DNA from: Apostichopus japonicus
Taxonomy: Eukaryota > Echinodermata > Holothuroidea > Aspidochirotida > Stichopodidae
Direction of reading: 5' to 3'
Length of the DNA stretch: 64,000 bases
Assembly (NCBI RefSeq): GCF_037975245.1
Contig: NC_092580.1
Coordinates: 5,742,501 to 5,806,500, forward strand
In this document: positions 19,921-32,861 of the stretch, piece by piece
How positions within the stretch are numbered: position 1 is the first letter of the stretch
How the letters are laid out: the number at the start of each line of letters is the position of its first letter
Position numbers and translations under genes: made by a program
The notes under the pieces: model-generated
The model's database searches: none
What the model saw: only the letters and a program-made list of their open reading frames with translations
Told to the model about the DNA's origin: nothing

Positions 19921-22900
19921 CGCCGTTTAAACTGATAAAATTATTTAAGTATAAATGCTGATATCATGCTCGTTATTGCCATGCATGAAGTTTGAAAGCA
20001 CCAACAAGAATTTTATTTGACGCTACGGCAAGTCGGTCATTTTGAGTTTTTATCAATTCCGTGAACAAATTGAAGGTGTTTCGTTTATGGTCGTAACAAA
20101 TTCATCACCATATTAAGTAATAACTCGTGGACAAACAACTCAAATGTGTCATGTTTAGCTCAAGGGCATGATATGTCAGAGTTGATCAATAACACCGATA
20201 TAATTGAATCGACACCACCCGGAATAACCCTGTTGACCAGAATGATATGCCGTTGCCGTGCTAAGCGGCACCACAGGACATAAATTGTGACCCGAGGTTA
20301 CCGATGCATAATCGCCCAGCTTCCAGCTGACCGTAACAAAATAAATGGAACGGGAAAAGTTTGACTACCCAGCATATTGTAAAGCGGGTGCTGGAACGTT
20401 CTCTTGTGACGTTTTATATAGGTAATCCTCCTTAGAAGAGGTGTCTGACTTTACAGCGGGGCCATCCTTGATGACAGTATAAGGACAAACGAACGCATAA
20501 ACGCATCATTTTATTTTCCTTTCGTCTGCAAGAACAATGTAATTTGATTACTATATCGAAAACAATAAAACATGGTGAAGGGGCATAATGTTTTGGCAAA
20601 TGTGCCTTAATTTGATTGTTCGATGAATAATTAAAATCTATATTGGTATATTCATTTTAACTTCGTATTCTGTCGCGGCATGCCGTTGAAGAAAAAAACG
20701 TCCACTTCTAGTGGGTAGGTGGTTCGATTCACCCTGACCAAAGATTCGACTTTTGATTTATCTAAAAATTTGCACGATGATCATGATGCATGATAATAGT
20801 TGCATACCTCAAATTGCCTCAAATTGCTTTGAGAACAGAAAGCACATTAGGTTGGTGAATTAGTTTGTAGTAGGGATAGAGGCTGGGCGGGGGGGGGTGG
20901 GGATGGGGGCGTACATTGTAAGTGCATTCTGAAGTCACAAGTATTATACACAAAAGGTTTTTCTCTCTAGCTACACCTATAACACCTAAAGACACCCACT
21001 AAATAAGACAGGCGCTCTCCGAGTCCGGTCACTTTTATGCGCTTTACATATGAACCCCCTTCCTCCGGTTATCTCAGAAATCAGGGGTTAACCTAAAGCT
21101 TCACTATATATCAATCACAGTGGTGACAATTATTGGTCACTTATACCAATGACATATACATATATGTCTATTGTCTGGCACCACAATGCAATAAATGTGT
21201 TTTTAGAGACATAAGACAGGTACCCAGGTCTCAGTTCCCTACTTCATGAAGGTGTGTTCTGACAACAGCTGTTTGGTCTTGCTACGTATAGTCTATGTAG
21301 TGTACTCAGCCTAACATGCATATCGTCACAAAGGTTACATTGTTAGGTTTTTTTTCCATTACGGAATGGTGTCAGTAGGCTATGCGTAATTACCCCTCCC
21401 CTTCCCCACCATAATCCGTTTACACTCAGCAAGACATAGATTATCGGCTTAATTTTTATTTATGGCGACCCTCGAAAAATATTGGCGACCGTTAACATTT
21501 TTTTAATGATTTGAAATTTCAATAGTTAAGCTAATGACCTTGTGTTAAAGTTATGTTGTGTATCGGACAAATTTTCATTTCCATTACTGAACTGATGCTC
21601 TCGTGTTGTCTGCCATCTCAGCCTGCTTTTACACAGTAATTTACTATTAGTCAATGCTTCCAGTTAGTAACTTTAGATCTTTTTGTTGGTACTGTTATCA
21701 GTGATATAAAATATAAATATTGGCATGGTTTCAAGGCCATTCTATACCAATAGGTCTCAGCTGATTATTATGGTAAGCCATTCTATCCTTATCTAGGTTA
21801 GCCATACCTGTTTTGATGGAGAGATTATCTTTTCAGTTATAACCATGAATCAATATAAACTGAACTTCTAATCTTATCGCTCTTTGTAATGTGATCTCAG
21901 GGAATTTATCGAATAACAATAAAGGCAGGGTGAGGGCTTAAACTATTGATATCTTTTTAGACTGACATGAAAAATAAACAAATATCAAATATCGCTATAT
22001 ATCACGACTGGATTAGACTTCCGTGTTGATGGTTTAAACTTGACTGAAGTGTGGTGTTTCATAAGGCCTATACACAAGACACGTTTGATGTTGTTATGAA
22101 TGTACGACCATCGTATGATCGCATTATCTGTCACGCGTTCGATTATGTTATCTTAACCATCTCATAAAAGTACCAGCAACACAATTGCAACACTAGACTG
22201 CTAGAAGGATCCGATATGAGTATAGGATCCGAAAACTTGAGAATCTTTCAAGCCGCTGATGGTCATATTATTTTAGGTCCCCCTATACCCATTACCCAGG
22301 TGACGATGTACTATAGTGTACATCCGTCTAAAAGGTTATAAACATTGTCGAAGTACTTCTTTCTTGGCATGTTTTCAGTCATCGGTTGTGATGCTTGTAA
22401 GTTTAAATAAACTACTATAGCGGTCTACAAATCAAGGATTGAAGGCGTTTTAGAATTTTTTGGGTGAAAACAGGAAGGATGGGTTATGGGAGAGCCTACT
22501 ATGGTGTGCTCGACATTTAAATCTTATTGCTCCTTATCTAAACTGTCATGATGGTCTATTGTGTAAGTTGCATGATATATATATATGATATATATATATA
22601 TATATATATATACACGCACATGCTCAGTACCGTAGTAATCTTGGAACAGGTAATTGTTTTACAATCTTCTTGATCAACAAATGTGGTTTTCATTTATCGA
22701 TATGATTTGTTTATTTTTGTTTATCTGCCGTAATTGAAGTTAATATTTAAGTACGTTTATAAAGAGATAATTCGAGTGCAGACAATATAAAACGGGAATC
22801 AGATAACAATAAGTTGTCGAAGAATCAACACTACTTTAGATAATAATAATTATAATAATAATAGGGTTTCGAAATCGATAACTAAGGTATCTATTAGTAT

Positions 22901-24959
22901 CGCAGATAAACCACCCGGGAAAGATATTATTGTTATTAGACACAGTGACAAATGATCTGCAAAAAGCTTGACTTTCCTCTTGTAATTTTGTTGTCGCGAG
23001 TTCTCCTTTAAATGGAATGCATGCGATATATCATTGCATAGAACTCAAAGCGTCATGAAAGTCTTCATCAAAGTACTTATTTATCGAAATACCTAGCTCT
23101 TTATCTATCTACATATTTGCATTCATTAACTACTTGATAACATATAGATGTCTTCAGCTCTCTTAGTATACTGCAAGTGCATTCTTTACCCCATTTAGCC
23201 TCCTGTATAGCCTGATATATCTTCAAGACTATAAGTTCAACAAACTTTAAACAATCATATCTTTTTCATGATAAGACATGTTATATAATTTAAATTATTT
23301 ATCTATCGATGAAGGAAGCGACTGGGCGCAAACGATGTGCAACGATGTAAATTCAATAACATGTGTATTGTTTTGTTATTTAATAGCTTTTTCAAGACGT
23401 TAATCTTCTGACTAGATATTTCGCCTCTACGTCCCGTGACTTCCAATTTAGTGAAGATAACGAGATTGCGTAACTATCTATAATAACTTGAATGTTACAA
23501 CAGTTATTTCATGTTTTATTACACTATAGTTATGTGGATGTTACAAAGTTATTTGGATCTTACATCTGACAGTTGTACATAAAGTTTAAGAATGCACAAT
23601 TTCGTTTTCCATGAAAGTTGAAGTTTTGGCTTTCACGGAGAAACGTTTATTTTACTTGCAATAACCTATAACGTTAATCTACAGACCTATATAGCTGTGT
23701 ATATATATACGCCGAAGAACTTGTAGATTCATTATAAAGTAAGACCACTCACACTGTCCATGTCCACAAGACCACTCACACTGTCCACATCTGTCCATGT
23801 ATATGGGGAGGCTTTGTATTCTTTGGTTTTAACTAAATGGACAACTTTCCAAACCTGTTCAAGCTGTTGAATATTTTCGTATTTTCATATCACCTTCGTC
23901 TGTCGAAAAATTTATCAAATCTTTTGATGTGCTCAAACATTGCTGGTGAGTATATAAATATATATTGTTTACTATATTGGCCAGTCAATCAACTGAGATG
24001 AATTTTGTTTTACTTTTTCTCCTCAAAGACAAAAGTGGTTCTATGCAGGTCATTAACGTTTACTGAAATTCATTGAACGAACAATCTTCTTAGTGATTTT
24101 ATTTCAAATATCGCGTCGGGTTCCACAGATCTCCAAGGGATTGCGGTAAGTTAAAATTACATGGCGTGTGCATGTGCAGTCTCGGCTTGAGCTCCATGGT
24201 GCATTCTGTCAACTTTGGCCCAATAAAAAGACCAAGAATTAGCTGGACAGGAAAACAGAGCTAAAGTTATTTCCCTCACAGAAAAGTTGACTTTTGTGTA
24301 AGCCTATATAAGTAAACTTTATTGATTGTATAACGTGTATTCGAAGTGCTTGAATATATATTATATTGGTTAAATTTCTCGACTTCTGATGGAACAGTGA
24401 ATAAAATAAGATAAAAACTGGAAAAAACGACAAACACGTCTTTCTGCATTGTGAATTGACTTCATTCAGTAAACGAAACATCGCACGAATTTGATAAAAC
24501 CGACATTTTTATTAGGATGAACTGATTCGTTTGCAATAATCTAACGAATTTACCCTTTGCTATGCATATCAAAAAGTTTCTTGTATATACAAAATTAGGT
24601 GAAAATTATCTCTGACAACAGTTTCAAACATTCCTCTCAAATGTTTATCCTCTAAAACTTTCAAAATTACGTTGATTTGAATAAATAAAAACGTCTTTTG
24701 GGGAAGAATGTTTATCGAGAAATGTATAGGTTTGATCTTCACTTGCTATAGGCTAATTATTAATTTATGTTGCAGAAGAATTTGATTAGCATCATGAGAA
24801 TTTGCGTCGACTTGGGCTCACTAAAATGTAAAATGATAAAATAGAAATTAATTGTAACTTTGGTAAACATGATAGAAGAAAAAAAAAAGACAGAGTTCCT
24901 CTTCCTTTTGATAACAATGTCGATCTTGACGAGAAGAAGAGGACAATTTGTTGATGGTT
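19921..24959. other. Intergenic, no gene seen
   Basis: AT-rich non-coding DNA. A G-rich tract lies at 20882-20911. At 20700-20745 a B-box-like GGTTCGATTCA occurs without a convincing A box. A TA microsatellite is at 22574-22612. Confidence 0.5.
22574..22612. repeat. TA microsatellite
   Basis: Alternating AT/TA run interrupted by one TGA. Likely length-variable. Confidence 0.9.
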
Positions 24960-25175
24960 ATTTTAAGCACGTGTGATCTCAAAAAGGAAGTGTTGGCTCG
25001 GTTCGGTGCGGTCATAACGTAACGGGAGAGAATGCTGGCATGCCGAGAGTGGGCGGGAAACCATTCTCTGCTAATTGCTCTGTCGCCATACAGATGGTCT
25101 GTTTACAGTCTGCTTGGATATGAACACCTACAGATCCTGTTGTGACAGTTTTTGTACCGCCGCGGTGAACTAAGT
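24960..25175. promoter_or_regulatory. Possible regulatory block in the intergenic desert
   Basis: A locally GC-richer stretch in AT-rich surroundings. It has an E-box-like GCACGTGTGA near 24968, an ETS-like AGGAAGTG near 24986, GGGCGGGAAA (Sp/KLF and E2F-like) at 25051-25060, and an 8-bp inverted pair, AGAGAATG at 25027-25034 with CATTCTCT at 25062-25069. A CpG-rich GTACCGCCGCGGTG follows near 25155. Such clustering would suit an enhancer or a promoter of an unseen transcript, but no gene is found next to it. Confidence 0.25.
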
Positions 25176-28100
25176 CGCAAATAAACGCATACGTCAGGGA
25201 AATTAGACAAAATATGTTGCCAAATTTAACGCATCTCCCTTTATTTTAACACACGTAAACATTATGTAAGGCTTTTTTGTTTTAAATCAGGGCAGATAAA
25301 CGATTATTTGGGAACTTCAGGAGCACACATCACAGTTAGCTCCAACAATATATATATATATATATGTACAAACATGTATTATAAATAAATTGTTTTCTTA
25401 GACAAATACCGTATAGCTATGATTTTTTATGTTATAACCATCTTTATCATGATGGTTGCATGTTTTTAATGTACTTAAAGATATTAATACAGACAATGTT
25501 GTCATACACGTAGTAACGGTGTGTAGTGTATCATGAGCAAGATCAGAAGTTTTAATTAGAGCAGTCAGATTTTGTCATCACCAAGAGTATACCTGCTTTC
25601 GCCAGAGTTAAGTCTGTTTTGCCACGATTAGAGGTAAGCATGTTTTGTTACATCTCTATACCTAAGCATTGTATAGGCATAAAAGTGACTAACTTTAATT
25701 TCCTCCCTAAATTGAACCTTATAAATATTTAGGGCACTATGCATATTGCACCTGGCCACACTTTATTCTTTTTCTCTATAGCAATAAGAGGTGATGAGAT
25801 TGATCGGTCAGTGACCAACTTTTCTACCCAACTTAACATTTTTTTGAGAGAAGTAAAGATTTCTGTTCCGCTAAACCCCAAGCATGTTTTGTATACCTTA
25901 AAGAGAAGCGTTTCCTTAATCTCGAAATTGATTTGGGGTGGGAAATAAAAGGAATTACCTTGATCGCTGTCTTCGTTTTTGTCTAATTATTGACAGCTTA
26001 ATAGGACGGGCTTTGTTTGTTTTCTGTATGAAATATGCATAAACAATGGCGGTAAAATGATGATATTTTAATTGCCAATTTTCGGGTAGTTTGACATTAT
26101 TATATAGATACCCTTTAACGGTCGTAAGCGTCATGTCATCTTGACTCCCGGGAAGCCTGATGGGTATGTCGTGCAAACAATTCTAAATAATATTCTTTTT
26201 ACAGGAAAACAACAACTTTATCCCCGCCATCTTTCATCAGTATCACCCCGTCAGGTAGAAGAAAGAATCGAACTTGAATGGCGCGCTGGGGAAATTAAAT
26301 CATGTAAGTTTATTAAACCTATACATTTCCATATAAGGTGTTACTGACCTCTCATTATATGAACCATATTAGTTAGAAAAAAAAATAACCTGACATTGTT
26401 TCGGAAATAAGTTACAATTATCGCTATAATTTTTCATTTTATCTCAAAAAAATGTTAATGAAAATAAAAGAAACTTTAAAAGTAACTTGATAATTTTTTT
26501 GAAGTCATGACAATATAAGTTATTCATTATGTTTGCTATTTGGTTTCTTATTTCATGTAATGAAATCTTTTCCATAGACAATAAGTCTTCGTTCAGTTAA
26601 GTTATATATTGAATGATAAAATTAATATAAACCTCCTCTTTATATCAATTTATTGGAATCTATATTTAGGGAGAACTTGAATCTTATGAGCAAATTTTGC
26701 TGGTAGATTATAGCTGTAAGAAATAAAGCAGAAATTCAATATATAGCTACCAGAAAAGTTGATTCAACTCATTTACGTGGAGATGGAGAATGACTTTAAA
26801 AAATGCGGTTTTATTTTACAGTTATAAAAAGTTTTATTTTCAATTCTAAACGGTCTTAGAGTGACATTTGCAACGGGGTTTTCTTTTGTGATTTTCTCTC
26901 TAAAAGAGAAACGTTAAACATGCATTTTACCCTGAAATGAGCAAAAACAAATATTTTTGTGAACATTCGCAGCACTAATAAGTTCAAAGACGAGAACCAT
27001 TCCTGAAGTTTGATTAGTGCTTCTTAAAAAGATAATTTCTGGAAAATTGTGAATTCTTCCGCATTACCGGCAATGATATTTATATGTGCCATCAACTTGG
27101 ATTATCCGTATAGTGGTAATGGCATTTTTTCCCCTGCCAAATCATTGCAGAAAAAAAGCCTTTAAAACGATACTTCGAAAATAGTCAACCTTCGTAAGAT
27201 AAATAACTCTTTTAAACAACAAATGTTTTACTATCAGTGTCTTGTCACCAATGCGACTTATACTTGAGCCATTTACCATCATTGTGTTCTTGTCTTAAAA
27301 AATAGAATTAAAGCATAATTAATCTGGAACTATTAGAATAATTTTCATTTCATCTGCGTCATCTGTGTATATGCAACAGTATATACCATATTCTTCTTGT
27401 AATTGATTAAATTCATTCATTTAAGATGTGATGTCATTAAATACTTTAATTGCCGTTCATATGTCATGTAGTTACTTAATAATCCAACGTAACCAACTAA
27501 TATATCCTAAAACAATGGCAACGTTCGAAAACTAATGTTATAGTGGCTGAGTGAATTTTTCCTCTCGTTAAAAGCTAACCAGTTTCCGAGGGCAGCCTGC
27601 TACTCGATTTAAGCGGATTCATTTGACGGATAATGGATCTATGGTGGATAAATAATTTTACTACGGTAATGGAATTGTCATTTGACATTGTGGTCATTTT
27701 CTCCAACTAAGTTTTCAAACCACTAAACCGCCCTTTGGTCTACCTGTATAGTAACTGTGTAAGAATCAACCGTGTACAAATTATCCGCGTGTTATGTCGC
27801 AAGTAATTTTTGAGTTTGGATGTGGTTTCTCCGATGCATGACTGGACTAGTGATGCTTGATACATATTGATGTTTAATACATCTTGTTCTTAATATAAGA
27901 CTCCCATAAAGAACTAGTTTTGACATAAGTATATAAACTGTTAAACCATACTCAATGTAACACGTTTTCAGGTCAGATAGATAAGTATATCTGTATATAT
28001 AAATTATCTGATGGAAAATGCTTACTTAACTGAACAATTTAAAGAAATTTTTTTTAGGTTAAAAACAGCAAGTACGTCATTTATTAATATTTTAATCTGG

Positions 28101-30908
28101 ATGCAATTTGAACATTTTGATGTGCCAGAGTGTGTCTAATTGGCTACATAAGATAGCTTCTCATTTTTTTTGGGGGGGGGGCAAGAAATGTGTACAAAGT
28201 TCTACGTGAAACGTTATAGTTATTTTTATAGTTAGTTTTATTCTTCAAAAGGGTAAATTTAAAGTAATAATACTAATAACTTCTGGCCGGTCACGTTGTT
28301 ACGGTTGCTACCCTGATGACCTGACGACGGATCTATTCACGCTTTCGTGGTCTCTTTAAGTTCCGACACACTTGTTATCAAATAGTTACACAATGCAAGA
28401 AGGGTCCTGGATGAATTGAAAATTAGATACAAAAAAAAAAACGGATCCATTTTATGGATGAGCCATCGACTGTTTACTGTCAAAGAGGAATCAGTCACCC
28501 TGGGAGATAATCGGCAACCCTGGAAAAAGCACTGACGCTATAAGAAACCACAATTAATGAATAGTAGCCTAGTAACCGCCATCGAAAACAGACTAATCCA
28601 TACACTTCTTATAAATCATCCCCACACAAGTTATAATATCTACGTGATCACTCAGTTGTGTGGCTTGTCACTCTAAAATTGATATTGGAAACACAAAACT
28701 CACCGCTTGATAATTTATAACTGATTAACTCTACTATTGAGATGTCTCTGTTGTCATGAATATGAAAGTCGAGATGAGGGCAATTGTTTCTTGTGTATGT
28801 TTCAGGAATAAAGTTCCTTTTTTTAGAATCGATTCGTTTTGATAGCGCCTGCACTTGCTTGTTGGTTTGTTGAAAGATATTCGGTTGAGTGTTCGATGAT
28901 AGTACTACATTGTCATGATAGTATTAATTCATTTGCACTTTACAACGGCAACGAAAGAGCTACGTACAATGGGGCCATAAAATTAATATTATTGAAACCA
29001 TAAACAGAACAGTTGGTATTTGTGTTGATAGAGAGAGAGAGATATTTAAGTTAAATTTCTGAATTGAAAAAAACAATTAAATATGATATAAAATGTACCA
29101 TATCATATAGCATATATTGTAATAGGAAAATAAAAATAACTCAAGCGACAACGGATTGAAAACTACATAAAAATTCTTCCTTTTTTTCGTACAGAAATTA
29201 AATGCTTCCAAAATCATTTCGTTTTCATGTGCAGTAATGAAATAAATGTTTATGTCAGCGTTGTCTATATTATATTGTTAGTAACTATTTCCATCTTACA
29301 AATTACGATATTGAGCAACTAAATTAAATAGAATCATAAGTTATATTTCATAATCCATAATGTTGCTTCCTTACAAAACTACATATGAGATAAAGGGGAA
29401 ACTAAGTAAGATAAATATGTAAATTAATCATATACATATGCAATGATAACAACCGTGTTGAAAAAAATTGTCGCCGTGAGCAGAAGACTATATGTTTTGA
29501 ACTTATAAAATGTTTAAAGTGCCATAAAAAGAGGAAGAAGTATGTACACACACATATATACACACCCACACAATGCAAAGATGGTTTCATCGGACAAGGT
29601 CTCCAGTGATTAAGATGGTCGTAATGTTTTATGTCTTTTCGTTGTTTTTTGTTTTAATATTTTTTTGTTCTAATTCATTTACAGAATTATTATCATTTGC
29701 CGAATCAATGGCAAACATGAATGACATGCGATCTGATGTGAAATGAAACTTGAAAACAGAAAGAAAGATGAATGAACGGGATTTGAATTGTGATTTTCAT
29801 TTCCAGTGGCAGATAGCATCAAAAAACTTGTAAAATTCAACTCCGAAAGCTCCTTTAATTATTTCATAATCCATGCATTACGACAACGTCTGCCAATGCA
29901 ATCAAGCTAACACACGATCAATATTTCGTACCTTGAATATTCTCTATAGTTTGATTCACATGAAAAAAATTATGACGGGGAACATTCTTATAGTACAAGT
30001 TTTCCGTTACACAACATATTATATATAGGCCTATATATATGTGACAGTTCTGTGAGTAATTTCAACTGATTCCTATATATAGGTTTAAAAGTCAAACCGG
30101 AAGGGATCTAAACTAAGTCCCTATACAATACGTCGTGGTGAAAAGAAAACCACCAATAACGTCCATTGTGTTGGTCACTCCAATGAATATATATGACTGC
30201 CTTGTTCTTTGAACACCGTTATACGTTTGTCATCCTGTGAGGTCGAGGGTGGGCTAGCCCCTCGATCTGTGACTCAAAGGACCCTCCCGTTTCATTTCTA
30301 TTCATAGAAGAGGATGACTTCAATACTGCACCTCAATTATACTTTAAATGTCCCTTTATTCGGAAGCCACAGAAAGACTCATCAAACCCTTTCAGTTCGT
30401 CCATGATGTCACTTACTTAGATCTTGATGGAACAGATTGGTTTACCAAAGGTCTTAAAGTACTATTGAAGGACCATGGGAGTTGGTTGCTATAATAAACT
30501 TTTTGGACAATGTTTTATTTAGATGAATACAAAGTTAGTTTTGATTCAAGAAACCTTAAGACAGAATGCGAAGGCGTAGCTTATTATTTGCAATTTAATT
30601 TTTTTTTCCAACACAGTAATTCCCACCAACCACAGATTCACTTTTAGCACTGACCAGATTAACGGTCCGGTAAAAGTCTATCTTGGTAAAGCCAAGAAGG
30701 AGGAACCCAATCAACTTTGCATATTATGAACATTAAAGTAAATGATGTTACTGAACGATAAGCCAACGCCTTACGAATATAGTCCATTGCTTTGACCAGG
30801 AATTGACGATTGGGGCTTCAAATTCTACCGATTCAGTGGTGCGACCAGTCTAGTTGGGCCTTGAAACACGATATCTTTGCGACTAAGCGGAAAATGGCAC
30901 TTCAGACC

Positions 30909-30959
30909 CAGGGGCGCACCACTTTAGAGGCGATATGCCGTTAGGACAATCCGCCCCTG
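30909..30959. mobile_element. hAT-like terminal inverted repeat fragment or tiny MITE
   Basis: CAGGGGCG at 30909-30916 is exactly mirrored by CGCCCCTG at 30952-30959, enclosing 51 bp. CAGGGGCGG-type termini are typical of hAT-superfamily DNA transposons. No 8-bp target duplication is evident on the flanks, so this may be a fragment or coincidence. Confidence 0.3.
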
Positions 30960-31244
30960 TATAGTAACCCATTATCTATTCCAACTCCCACCCTCGTCGC
31001 TTCTCCTGCATTGCTGCCCGCTATATTCAGCTGATTTATATACAAATATCACCGTGCCGGTCACGGCGAAAATAGGACGGGGTATGTTTATATCTACATG
31101 CGACATCTGACATGAGATATATAATATTGTGCCTAAATAGTTTTATACGCAACTTCTCGTCCCAATCCCTACTTCTGTATATAATTCCATTAAATTTATT
31201 CGTGCAAACAAACCGATGTCTGGATGTGATCTGGATTAAGAAGC

Positions 31245-31322
31245 GTTATTCTGGTTATGTTCGACAACTTCGATATGTTCGATAAATTCTGGTAATGTTC
31301 GATAATTCTGGTAATGTTCGAT
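31245..31322. repeat. Short imperfect repeat of TGGTAATGTTCGATAATTC
   Basis: Four or so copies of an ATGTTCGA-centred 17-25 bp unit. Simple local repeat; its minus-strand reading (NITRI and similar) is not a gene. Confidence 0.6.
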
Positions 31323-32594
31323 TGAAGGGAACCGGGAGAAGTTTGGTGCTGTTGCAAAATATAATGAAAAAATATAGCCCTCCCCGCCATGTATAAACCC
31401 ATTTTAAATTTCTGCTGGTTGAAATGCATGACAGGTGGGACCATGTTTAGCCTTCAAATGGCCATGGCCAATTTTGTAGCCTACACTCGGATATTTTTTT
31501 CAAGTATACTTTTTAAGAAAAGTCACGCAAGGTAGAGCCGGTACACGTAAACCATAAGTACTAAGTAGCTCTATCCGCAACCCCCTATGCATAGAGACTG
31601 TAACCATGCAAGACATTCGTTTAACGATTTTCGGTATTGCTCCTAATAACTTGAACAATGTAATGCTTTGAACGAATACGTATCCAAGCATGATTGAGTG
31701 TTTTTGAACGTAATATGTTGTTTATATGATTTATGTTGTTTGCATGATCCGTATGTAACAGTATGTGGAACTGTTCACTACTATGAGGGGTAAGCAATTA
31801 TTAAACAATATAAATGAGGCGACGTTAAGCCTTATTATTACGTAATCAGGGGAAAAAGAATGAGCTTCAGAATAAAATATTACAAACAGTAGACATTTGT
31901 CCGCGGTACCGAAGTTAATTGACGGAGTCCTATAAAATGTCACGGGAATGAAGAATTAGAATCGCTACATAAAATGAACCGCAAAACTTCGGAATGCTCC
32001 ACTATTTTGAGCGTCATTTTCCTTACTGTCCACATTGATAACTTTTTGGCAACAATACTTTGAAATTTTGTGTAGCAAATAATAGCACTCATATTTATTA
32101 AATAATAGCTGTGTGTTGAATTTCGATTTGTCTGCCATGTTATCCTAAAAAGTATTATATCACATGCTCTTGTAAAAATTATCCCCTACAGATTGAATGA
32201 ACAATTCCACAATATCACAGATTTATCGTAGCAGCAGACAGCTGGGTTTAGAGGAAACTAGTCACAGTGTCTGTAAACTCCTCAACGTTCTTACACGTAC
32301 TTTGTATTGAGTGTAGGTGTCGGGTTATCACAAGTTGTTGGTGCATATATGATCGGGACATCAGCGCAGCTGATCTTAGACTGATCCTGAAAGAAGCAGA
32401 GAACGTCCACATTTTGACTAACATCTTGAAGTTTTGGAAAGCAGATGTTTCTAGCTGCAAGGTGTAATATATAAACAACTGCAAGTCTAAAAGTTACTTC
32501 TATTCTGACCCACACCTGCCGGCATTTATCGACTAATTGTCCACGGGACGAGTACTGCTATTGTTGCGGAATCTCTAACTTCTTAGTAATAGTC

Positions 32595-32625
32595 GTGGTT
32601 AATCCAAACCACAAGAAGTGAGTCA
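32595..32625. promoter_or_regulatory. Inverted Runx motif pair next to an AP-1 site, upstream of fibulin
   Basis: GTGGTT at 32595-32600 and AACCAC at 32607-32612 form an inverted Runx-type pair. Consensus AP-1 TGAGTCA follows at 32619-32625. They lie about 165-195 nt before the fibulin start codon. A TATA-like ATAATATAT is near 32741. The transcription start is unknown, so assignment to the fibulin promoter is inferred from position only. Confidence 0.35.
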
Positions 32626-32788
32626 CTTAACGATTACACAGTTCCAATTAGTACCAGGGAGAAGTACTTTTACACGGCACCCCAAATCTGCTCTGGAAAT
32701 TGAACAGTTAGCTGCATTGGCTGCCTGGTTTAAATTACTGATAATATATTTCCTGGATTAGACTACTCCAGAATCATTCTGAGATAAC

Positions 32789-32861
32789 ATGGATAGACCT
32801 ACTACAGCGGTTTTCATAACTTTTTCACTGCTGATAATAGCAGCCTCCTCTCTTACAACAG
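32789..32861 (+). CDS. FBLN1: Fibulin exon 1 (signal peptide)
   Basis: ATG at 32789, donor GTGAGT at 32862. It encodes [19 protein letters not shown] then SSLTT: a short N-region, a hydrophobic core and small residues at the likely cleavage site. The phase-1 end joins exon 2 exactly. Upstream untranslated exons cannot be excluded. Confidence 0.85.

Larger units (their letters stand above)
25176..32550. other. Intergenic, strongly AT-rich, no gene seen
   Basis: Long stretch with no coding exon recognised. It has a TA run near 25350, poly(A) and poly(T) tracts, a palindrome at 30243-30265 (TCGAGGG, loop, CCTCGA with GGGCTAGCCC at its centre), a hAT-like fragment at 30909 and a short ATGTTCGATAA-type repeat near 31250-31322. 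Confidence 0.5.

Noticed and set aside
20690-20750. Possible tRNA gene (GGTTCGATTCA B-box-like word)
   Set aside because: No A box at the right distance, T stem mispairs and no cloverleaf can be drawn.
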